A stretch of DNA of 43,692 nt, taken from assembly GCA_947575605.1 (NCBI GenBank), contig CANPNZ010000014.1, forward strand, positions 1 to 43,692. Reading direction: 5' to 3'. The notes beneath the pieces are model-generated. The model worked only from the letters and a program-made list of their open reading frames with translations. It was not told the origin of the DNA and made no database searches. Positions within the stretch are counted from its first letter, which is position 1. Every line of letters starts with the position of its first letter. A program made the position numbers and the translations under genes. This DNA comes from an uncultured Clostridium sp. Lineage in GTDB: Bacteria; Bacillota; Clostridia; TANB77; CAG-508. This document shows, piece by piece, positions 17,749 to 24,107 of this stretch.

Positions 17749-18228
17749 ATGAGAAAATTAAAAAACGAATATAAAAGTTTTTTAGATGACATAGAAAAAA
17801 ACATAAAAAATGAGGAAGAATTAGATTATATCAGAAAAAGATTTACTTCCTTCGTAGACGTTGTATTAGAAGAAATGGATTACATTATGGATTTTAAACA
17901 AGAAGAAATGGAAAAACTAGAAGATACACAAAATCAATTAAGTGCTAAAATTGATCAAATGCAACAAGTCGTTGATAATATAGAAAAAGACATCTATTCA
18001 GAAGATGGATTTGACTTTGAAATTGTTTGCCCATACTGTAATTATGAATTTATTATTGACGTAGACGAGAATAAAACAGAAATTGAATGTCCAGAATGTC
18101 AAAATGTAATTGAATTAGATTGGTCAGGCGACATAGACGGAGAAGGAGAAGAACAGGAAAGTTGTTCAGGAAATTGTCATGGTTGTCATGATTGTGATGA
18201 TGAAAGCGACGAAGAAGATGATATGTAA
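17749..18228 (+). CDS. Coiled-coil zinc-ribbon protein (CD1247-like)
   Basis: A 159-residue acidic protein: helical or coiled-coil region (about 1-88), a zinc ribbon with CPYC and CPEC pairs (about 96-120), and a His/Cys-rich acidic tail (CSGNCHGCHDCDDESDEEDD). The layout resembles clostridial proteins named for CD1247, which also occur beside efp, but I am not certain of the family. ATG at 17749 has AGGAAAGGTG upstream. A metal-binding role is inferred from the Cys/His pattern only. Confidence 0.65.
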   Translation: MRKLKNEYKSFLDDIEKNIKNEEELDYIRKRFTSFVDVVLEEMDYIMDFKQEEMEKLEDTQNQLSAKIDQMQQVVDNIEKDIYSEDGFDFEIVCPYCNYEFIIDVDENKTEIECPECQNVIELDWSGDIDGEGEEQESCSGNCHGCHDCDDESDEEDDM

Positions 18229-18233
18229 AAATG

Positions 18234-18276
18234 AAATAGCTTAACACTTATTATTTAGGTATTAAGCTATTTTTTA
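18234..18276 (+). terminator. Intrinsic terminator after the zinc-ribbon gene
   Basis: Stem AATAGCTTAA / TTAAGCTATT with a 16-base loop, then a T run. Confidence 0.8.
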
Positions 18277-18326
18277 TATTCTAGGAAAGTTCTCCTGGTA
18301 GAAGGAATTTTTGTACAAGATAACTA

Positions 18327-18921
18327 TTAGAAAAAGTCAATAGGATTCACATACTTACCATCAATACGAATTCCTAGATGGAGATGGGGGCCAGTAGTAG
18401 CTCCATTGGTAGGATTACCTTCTGAATCAAAATATGGATTTCCTTTTACACCATAAACATTTTTAGGACCGACACATCCAATGACTTGTCCTTGTTTGAT
18501 GTTATCACCAACCGATACGATCCAATTGGGATCGCAATGGCAGTAACTGACTTTATAATTTTCGAAGGAGAGTGTTATGGTATAGCCACCAGCCCCTAAA
18601 AACTCTCTAAAAGTAATTTCGCCATCATGAATTGCAATAAATTTGCTACCAGGTGGAGCAGGAATGTCAATTCCTGAATGGGAAGAAGAAGCACCGTGAA
18701 GTAGGAGAGGTACGCTTTCCAAAAGGAGAGCTTATTCTGGTATAACCAGGAATAGGCCAAACAAAACCATTGGGATTAAAGGCTAGAATTTCAGAATCAT
18801 CAGAATTAGAGTAAGATAGATTATTACTATTAAAGATAGGAATGAAAAAGATGATGATAAAAAATGTTATGACAAATAACAATAGATAAAAGTTTTTTGA
18901 ATTTTTAAATATGAAAATCAC
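18327..18921 (-). CDS. M23 family metallopeptidase, interrupted by a +1 frameshift at CGG
   Basis: Secreted or membrane-anchored peptidoglycan endopeptidase. One transmembrane segment (about residues 10-30), then the M23 domain: FVWPIPGYTRISSPFGKRT, zinc ligand in HSGIDIPAPPG, and the HLH of GPHLHLGIR. The frame breaks after Ser75 (TCA, 18699-18697) with one extra C at 18696; dropping it gives GGT GCT and SGASSSHSGID, total 197 residues, a normal short M23 protein. Zero frame runs only to 18667. Start uncertain: GTG at 18921 overlaps the GAGGTG ribosome-binding-like stretch. Confidence 0.83.
18693..18699 (-). other. +1 frameshift site TCA-C-GGT in the M23 peptidase
   Basis: On the minus strand the zero frame reads ACT TCA CGG TGC; the family needs TCA GGT GCT. 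The extra C is at 18696. Same form as in uppP and glyS, here on the opposite strand. Confidence 0.85.
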
Positions 18922-18967
18922 CTCATTGATAGAAATTAATAGATAAAATTATTTTTGAATAAATAAA

Positions 18968-19042
18968 TGGCAGGGGTAGAAGGACTCGAACCCTCACAGG
19001 CGGTTTTGGAGACCGATGTGCTACCATTGACACTATACCCCT
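18968..19042 (-). tRNA. tRNA-Trp (anticodon CCA)
   Basis: Cloverleaf of 75 bases with encoded 3' CCA. Acceptor AGGGGTA / TACCCCT, D arm GTGT / GCAC, anticodon loop CTCCAAA (anticodon CCA), T arm GAGGG / CCTTC with loop TTCGAGT, discriminator G. The outermost anticodon-stem pair (27-43) is a T-C mismatch, unlike the usual paired form. Confidence 0.93.
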
Positions 19043-19062
19043 AAGTTTTTATAACAATTATT

Positions 19063-19091
19063 ATCTTAGCATAAAAAAAGCATTTTAGCAA
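19063..19091 (-). promoter_or_regulatory. Promoter for tRNA-Trp
   Basis: On the minus strand TTGCTA (19091-19086), 17-base spacer, TAAGAT (19068-19063), about 20 bases before the tRNA. Confidence 0.6.
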
Positions 19092-19109
19092 TAATTTTTA
19101 GAAAAATTA

Positions 19110-19138
19110 TTGACTTTTTTTCCGTCCGATAATATAAT
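19110..19138 (+). promoter_or_regulatory. Sigma-A promoter for the glyS leader
   Basis: TTGACT at 19110-19115, 17-base spacer, perfect TATAAT at 19133-19138. Confidence 0.75.
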
Positions 19139-19149
19139 ATATGAAATTA

Positions 19150-19372
19150 AATAATTACGGTGAAGAAGAAAAAGTATGATATTATTCATTTAAAAGAGAA
19201 CTGGTGGCGGTGAAATTCCAGTAATGAGTACATATGGGGAGCTTTGGAGTAATAATAATAATAATAAATTGAGGTGCTTAAAATTTTATTTTTTAATTTT
19301 AAGAATTAGGGTGGAATCGCGGAAATGAACTTTCGTCCCTAGCTAGGCTAGGTTGCGGAAGTTTTTTGTTTT
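19150..19372 (+). promoter_or_regulatory. T-box leader controlling glyS
   Basis: tRNA-sensing leader. Conserved parts in order: GGTGAAGAAGAAAAAGTA, AAGAGAACTGGTGGCGGTGAAA with its stem, GGGGAGCTTTGGAGTA, then the T-box AGGGTGGAATCGCGG (19308-19322). The TGGA of the T-box pairs with UCCA, the acceptor end expected for tRNA-Gly (discriminator U), fitting glyS downstream. The competing terminator is a long stem at 19329-19360 followed by TTTTTT. Uncharged tRNA-Gly should favour read-through. I did not place the specifier codon with certainty. Confidence 0.88.
19329..19372 (+). terminator. T-box terminator stem
   Basis: ACTTTCGT...CCTAGC pairs with GCTAGG...GCGGAAGT (one small internal loop), followed by a T run; mutually exclusive with the antiterminator containing the T-box. 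Confidence 0.8.
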
Positions 19373-19378
19373 AAATTA

Positions 19379-19664
19379 ATGAAAATTAATGTCTTGCACA
19401 TTTTCGATATTTATTACAAACTTCGACGTACCAACGTACGCCTTCAGCTTGTAATAAATACCAAAAATGCACAATACATCAATTTTGATTAATTTAAAAA
19501 AATTAACGGAATGAAAATCAGCATATTGTACATTTTCGTTATCTATTTCAAATTTCGACGTACCAACGTACGCCTTCAATTTGAACTATCCAACAAAAAT
19601 GTACAATATACTAATTTTGATTGATTTCAAGATTAAAGGAAATGAAAATTAATGTCTTGCACAT
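19379..19664. repeat. Two tandem ~118-base palindromic units plus a third fragment
   Basis: Units at about 19379-19496 and 19509-19627 each fold into one long hairpin around a shared centre TTCGACGTACCAACGTACG. The start of a third copy (GAAAATTAATGTCTTGCACA) is at about 19643-19664. They lie between the T-box terminator and the glyS ribosome binding site, so they are transcribed as part of the glyS leader. No coding potential. Confidence 0.8.
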
Positions 19665-19704
19665 CAGCAGACCTTGCCAGTTTAGAAAAGAAGGAGGAAT
19701 TTTT

Positions 19705-21088
19705 ATGGTAAAATCAATGGACACTTTAGTAGCACTTTGTAAAAACAGAGGATATGTGTATCCAGGTTCTGAAATTTATGGAGGACTAGCAAATACTTGG
19801 GACTATGGACCTTTAGGAGTAGAACTAAAAAATAATGTAAAAAAAGCATGGAGAAAAAAATTTATACAAGAAAACAAATATAATGTAGGATTAGATGCAG
19901 CTATCTTAATGAATCCAACAACATGGGTAGCATCACGGACATGTGGGAGGATTTTCCGATCCATTAATAGACTGTAAAGAATGTAAAACTAGACATAGAG
20001 CAGATAAACTAATAGAAGAATGGATGCACGAAAATAATTGTGAAGAAATTGTAGATGGATGGCCAGATGAAAAAATGATAGTTTATATGGATGAACATAA
20101 AATTAACTGTCCTAATTGTGGAAAACACAATTTTACAGATATTAGAAAATTTAATTTAATGTTCAAAACTTTTCAAGGGGTAACAGAAGATGCCAAAGCC
20201 GAGATTTATTTGAGACCAGAAACAGCGCAAGGAATCTTTGTTAACTTTAAAAATGTAATGAGAACGACTAGAAAAAAATTACCAATGGGAATTGCACAAA
20301 TTGGCAAAGCTTTTAGAAATGAAATAACACCAGGAAACTTTACCTTTCGAACGAGAGAATTTGAACAAATGGAACTAGAGTTTTTCTGTAAGCCAGGAAC
20401 AGACATAGAATGGCAAGCCTATTGGAAGAATTTCTGTAAACAATGGCTATTAAATTTAGGAATGACAGAAGAAAACATCAGATTAAGAGACCATTCACCA
20501 GAAGAATTATCACATTATAGTAATGGAACAACAGACATTGAATATGCTTTCCCATTTGGTTGGGGAGAATTATGGGGAATTGCGGATAGAACAGACTTTG
20601 ACTTAAAAAGCCATATGAATGTATCCAAAGAAGATTTTCACTATATGGATCCAGAAACAGGAGAGAAATTTGTACCATATTGTATTGAACCATCCGTAGG
20701 AGCTGACAGAGTAACACTAGCATTTTTATGTGATAGTTACGAAGAAGAGGAAATAGCAGAAGGTGACACAAGAATTGTATTACATTTGCATCCAGCCCTA
20801 GCACCATATAAGGTAGCAGTATTGCCACTTTCTAAAAAATTATCAGAGAAAGCAGAAAGCGTTTATGAAGAACTTTCAAAGAAATTTATGTGTGATTATG
20901 ATGAAACAGGAAGTATTGGAAAGCGTTATAGAAGAGAAGATGAAATTGGTACGCCATATTGTGTTACCATAGATTTTGATACGCTAGAAGATAATACCGT
21001 AACCATTAGAGATAGAGATACAATGGAACAAATTAGATTAAAAATTGATGAAGTTTCTAAATGGATTGAAGAGAAATTAGAATTTTAA
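19705..21088 (+). CDS. glyS: Glycyl-tRNA synthetase (single-chain dimeric type), interrupted by a +1 frameshift at CGG
   Basis: Charges tRNA-Gly. Class II enzyme of the one-subunit type: motif 1 region near [19 protein letters not shown], zinc-like [11 protein letters not shown], motif 2 [21 protein letters not shown], motif 3 [14 protein letters not shown], then the anticodon-binding domain. After Ser77 (TCA, 19933-19935) there is one extra C at 19936; dropping it gives GGA CAT GTG, i.e. [12 protein letters not shown], and total 460 residues, the family length. Zero frame ends at 19977. ATG at 19705 follows AAGGAGGA. Controlled by the T-box. This is normally an essential gene, and no other copy is in the window. 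Confidence 0.92.
19933..19939 (+). other. +1 frameshift site TCA-C-GGA in glyS
   Basis: Zero frame GCA TCA CGG ACA TGT; family requires GCA TCA GGA CAT GTG. The extra C is at 19936. Confidence 0.87.
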
Positions 21089-21095
21089 AAGAAAA

Positions 21096-21427
21096 GTTGC
21101 CACTGGTTCCCAGTTTAATTAGCAAGTAATCTGACTAGGAACCAACCTTTTTGGCTACTTTCTCTTATTAATAATAAAAATAGTAAAAAATAAAAAAGTT
21201 TTTTGTTCAAGCTAATTATCATAGAACTTCTAAATTCATAATATGGCACCCTTCCATGCACGACGCATGAACTCTTTCCCTATTATGAATTAAGAAGTTC
21301 TAATTCAATTACTTTCAAGCAAAACTTTTTTACTTTTTGTATTTTTATTTTATTAATTTGAAAACTTGCGAAAAAGGTTGGTTCCTAGTCAGATTACTTG
21401 CCAATTAAACCGGGAACCAGTGGCAAC
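21096..21427. repeat. Nested palindrome between glyS and the SASP gene
   Basis: Outer arms of about 55 bases (21096-21150 and 21374-21427; GTTGCCACTGGTTCCC... and its complement) enclose a second palindromic core at 21167-21358. The core is about 190 bases and is nearly identical, in opposite orientation, to 37134-37330. The right arm ends two bases before the SASP stop codon. This explains the whole 340-base gap; no gene inside. Confidence 0.85.
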
Positions 21428-21428
21428 G

Positions 21429-21611
21429 TTACAAAGTTCTTTCATATAAATCTTTAATAAAAACATCTTTTTCTTCGAAATTATCAACAAAGCCAACTTT
21501 AGCCATTTGTTCATTTTCATTAATTCCTTGCACCCAAACAGGTCTTTCATCGTAATAAATATCAAACTTTTCATCATTATTCAAAACTGTATACATTCTT
21601 TCTAAATTCAT
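21429..21611 (-). CDS. sspH: H-type small acid-soluble spore protein
   Basis: A 60-residue protein beginning MNLERMYTVLNNDEKFDIYY, with RPVWVQGINENEQMAKV: the pattern of SspH-type minor SASPs (MxxxRAxxIL.S...DV.Y.G.PVWIE). They are packed in the forespore. The true start is ATG at 21611, with GGAGGT eight bases upstream; the longer in-frame extension has no binding site. It runs opposite to its neighbours. Confidence 0.82.
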   Translation of the reverse strand: MNLERMYTVLNNDEKFDIYYDERPVWVQGINENEQMAKVGFVDNFEEKDVFIKDLYERTL

Positions 21612-21674
21612 AAGCAAAACCTCCATTCTATTCTTAATAAAAGTATATCCACTAGAAGTAAAATTATAACAAAT

Positions 21675-21703
21675 TTGACTTATATTTTTATTTACGTTAC
21701 AAT
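21675..21703 (+). promoter_or_regulatory. Sigma-A promoter for the nucleoside kinase
   Basis: TTGACT at 21675-21680, 17-base spacer, TACAAT at 21698-21703. Confidence 0.6.
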
Positions 21704-21722
21704 AGGTTTGATGTTTTTTGTT

Positions 21723-21814
21723 CATGATTTTGGGGACAGAGGAAAGAATCATGACGAATTATTAATCGAATATGGAGATAACATGATTTTTCCTCTATTC
21801 CCAAAATCATCCAT
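21723..21814. repeat. Inverted repeat in the nucleoside kinase leader
   Basis: The left arm ATGATTTTGGGGACAGAGG is repeated as its complement near 21790-21812 (CCTCTATTCCCAAAATCAT). It lies within the transcribed leader, between the promoter and the ribosome binding site AAAGGAGG. Confidence 0.6.
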
Positions 21815-21840
21815 CCAAAAATGCAAAGGAGGAAAGATTT

Positions 21841-23481
21841 ATGAAGATACAATATCAAAACAAAATAATAGAAGTAGAAAAAGGAATTAGTATACAAGAA
21901 TTATTAAAAGAAGAAATAGAAAACAGCCAATATCCTATTATAGGAGCAGTATTCAACAATGAATATGTAAATTTAGGATATCAAGTAATAACAGATGGAG
22001 AAATAAGATTAATTGATATTTCATCCAAAGAAGGGACAAAAATGTACCGAAGAACGATTATTTATATGTTAGGGAAAGCAGTAGAAGCAATATGTCCAGA
22101 CAAAAAAATAATCGTAAACTATCAATTACCCAATGCTATGTTTTGTGAAATAGAAAACACCGAAATAACAGAGCAATTTATTCAAAAGTTAGATGACAAA
22201 ATGCATGAAATAGCAAGAAAAGACTTACCAATCAAGCAAGTGGTAATGACACGAAAAGAAGCAGAAGAATTTTATAAAAAAAATGATATATCAAAAGGAA
22301 GATTACAATTAGATGCGGAAGATAATCAAGAAATCTACATGTATTATTGTGAAGAATATTATAACTATTGTTATGGAACCATAGCGAATAGAACAGGAGT
22401 AACACAAATATTTGAAGTAATAAAATATGAAGATGGTTTTTTAGTAAGATATCCAAGTTCAAGTAAGCCAGATCAATTGCCCAAATTAATGCAAACCAAG
22501 AAATTAGCATGGGCATTGAATGAATATGATGATATTCATAAAATATTAGATGTCAATACCGTATACAAATTAAATAAAGCAGTAAAAGAAGATAATATAA
22601 AAGATATTATTATGTTAGACGAAGCTTTACATGAAAAGAAAATTGCTAATATAGCAGATAAAATAGCAAAAAATAGAAATGTAAAAATGATATTAATTGC
22701 AGGGCCTTCCTCATCTGGAAAAACCACTTTTGCCCAGAGATTAGGGCTTCAATTAAGAATCAATCGAATTAAACCAGTTACTATTTCAGTAGATAATTAC
22801 TTTGTTGAGAGAAGAGATACGCCAAAAGATGAAAAGGGAAATTATGACTTCGAATGTATCGAAGCAATTGACTTAGCACTATTTAATGAACATCTAACAA
22901 AATTGTTAAATGGAGAAGAAGTAGAGATTCCAGAATTTGATTTCCATGAAGGAACCAAAAGATATAATGGTAAAAAATTAAAATTAGAATCCGATCAAGT
23001 GTTAGTCATTGAAGGGATACATTGCCTAAATGATAAATTAACCAGTAAAATTGCAAAAGATCAAAAATATAAAATCTATATCAGTGCCTTAACTGTATTA
23101 AATATGGACAGATACAATCGAATTTCAACAACAGATACTAGACTAATCAGAAGAATTGTAAGGGACTATCAATTCAGAAGTTATGACGCTAAGCATACCA
23201 TAGCCACTTGGCATATGGTAAACAATGGAGAAGAAAAAAATATATTCCCATACCAAGAAGAAGCAAACAGTATATTTAACACTTCATTGATTTATGAATT
23301 AGGGGTATTAAAGGGCGTGGTCATGCCATTGTTAGAGGAAATCAAGCAAGAAGAACCAGAATATGCAGAAGCAAGAAGATTAATTAATATGTTAAAATAT
23401 TTTGAAACGATACCAACAGAATATGTACCAACTAACTCTCTTCTAAAAGAGTTTTTAGGGGGAGGGAATTTTAAATATTAA
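21841..23481 (+). CDS. TGS-domain nucleoside kinase (uridine kinase-like)
   Basis: Phosphorylates a nucleoside, by homology uridine or cytidine. N-terminal TGS-like domain (about residues 1-60), a threonyl-tRNA-synthetase-type middle region (about 65-240), then a P-loop kinase domain with GPSSSGKTTFAQRL (about 288-301), SVDNYFVERRDTP and VIEGIHCLNDKL. 546 residues is the standard length for these clostridial fusions. ATG follows AAAGGAGG. The stop codon TAA is shared with the start of a repeat element. Confidence 0.88.
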   Translation: MKIQYQNKIIEVEKGISIQELLKEEIENSQYPIIGAVFNNEYVNLGYQVITDGEIRLIDISSKEGTKMYRRTIIYMLGKAVEAICPDKKIIVNYQLPNAMFCEIENTEITEQFIQKLDDKMHEIARKDLPIKQVVMTRKEAEEFYKKNDISKGRLQLDAEDNQEIYMYYCEEYYNYCYGTIANRTGVTQIFEVIKYEDGFLVRYPSSSKPDQLPKLMQTKKLAWALNEYDDIHKILDVNTVYKLNKAVKEDNIKDIIMLDEALHEKKIANIADKIAKNRNVKMILIAGPSSSGKTTFAQRLGLQLRINRIKPVTISVDNYFVERRDTPKDEKGNYDFECIEAIDLALFNEHLTKLLNGEEVEIPEFDFHEGTKRYNGKKLKLESDQVLVIEGIHCLNDKLTSKIAKDQKYKIYISALTVLNMDRYNRISTTDTRLIRRIVRDYQFRSYDAKHTIATWHMVNNGEEKNIFPYQEEANSIFNTSLIYELGVLKGVVMPLLEEIKQEEPEYAEARRLINMLKYFETIPTEYVPTNSLLKEFLGGGNFKY

Positions 23482-23567
23482 TGTCCATTGGGGATTTCTT
23501 AGCTGTATGAAGCGAAGCGAATTACAGATAAGTTATACCTTTAGGTATGGTTCTTTTTGGACATTGC
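23480..23567. repeat. Hairpin element at the stop codon of the nucleoside kinase
   Basis: Begins at the TAA: TAATGTCCATTGGGGATTTC, with TTAGCTGTA / TACAGATAA arms and ATACCTTTAGGTAT then TTCTTTTTGGACATT. A second copy with a different loop sits at the polC stop (34161-34246). A transcription-terminator role is possible from the small ATACC/GGTAT stem followed by a T run. Confidence 0.75.
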
Positions 23568-23588
23568 CAATAGTTCTAAGTTTAACTT

Positions 23589-23687
23589 GCCAACGGTTCT
23601 GGGTTTAAATGGCAACCTTTTGTCTAATTCTATTTTTTAATAATAATTGTAATTAAAGGTTGTCATTTAAACCCGGAACTGTTGGCA
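23589..23687. repeat. Inverted repeat upstream of the RNHCP gene
   Basis: Arms GCCAACGGTTCTGGGTTTAA... (23589-23620) and the complement (23655-23687) with an AT-rich 34-base loop. Related to the outer arms at 21096-21427. Confidence 0.75.
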
Positions 23688-23706
23688 ACCTACTAAAGGA
23701 GAAAAA

Positions 23707-24021
23707 ATGAAAGCAAGAAATTTTATTGAAATGGATGAAGAGTTTATCTGTGAAAATTGTGGACGAAAAGTTTCAAAATTAGGATATTCATGTAGAAATC
23801 ATTGCCCCTATTGTTTGCATTCTAAACATGTAGACAAAAATCCAGGCGATAGAGAAGAACAATGTCATGGCGATTTGGAACCAGTTAGCTTAGAAATAGA
23901 TGGAAAAAAAGGATATGTGATTGTTTTTCGTTGTAAAAAGTGTGGAGCTATTCGAAGAAATAAAGCGGCTAAAGATGATAATATGGATTTAATGATTGAT
24001 TTGAGTAGTAAGCAAATTTAG
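23707..24021 (+). CDS. RNHCP domain zinc-binding protein
   Basis: A 104-residue protein with the diagnostic string RNHCPYCLHSKHVD and further CENCG and CKKCG pairs, so two zinc sites are likely. RNHCP proteins are short and of unknown function. Ribosome binding site AAAGGAG. It converges on the U32 peptidase across a perfect palindrome. Confidence 0.87.
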   Translation: MKARNFIEMDEEFICENCGRKVSKLGYSCRNHCPYCLHSKHVDKNPGDREEQCHGDLEPVSLEIDGKKGYVIVFRCKKCGAIRRNKAAKDDNMDLMIDLSSKQI

Positions 24022-24106
24022 AATGTTAATTGAGTGTCCATTGGGGACGGTTCTTTTTGGTCAATGTCCAAAAAGAACCGTCCCCAATGGACACTCAATT
24101 AACATT
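24022..24106. terminator. Perfect 39-base-arm palindrome, likely bidirectional terminator
   Basis: Arms 24022-24060 and 24068-24106 are exact complements with a 7-base loop; the core is GTCCATTGGGGACGGTTC then TTTTT. It lies between two convergent genes and ends two bases before the U32 stop codon. It is also the cleanest member of the GTCCCCAATGG repeat family. Confidence 0.8.
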
Positions 24107-24107
24107 T

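Noticed and set aside
19379..19664. Tandem repeats before glyS as a CRISPR array
   Set aside because: Units are 118-base palindromes, only two and a fragment, with no spacer pattern and no cas genes.
3555..19936. CGG reassigned to another amino acid (for example Trp or Gln as in some bacteria)
   Set aside because: A changed meaning would keep the frame; here the frame must move by +1 after the preceding Ser or Leu to reach the conserved Gly.
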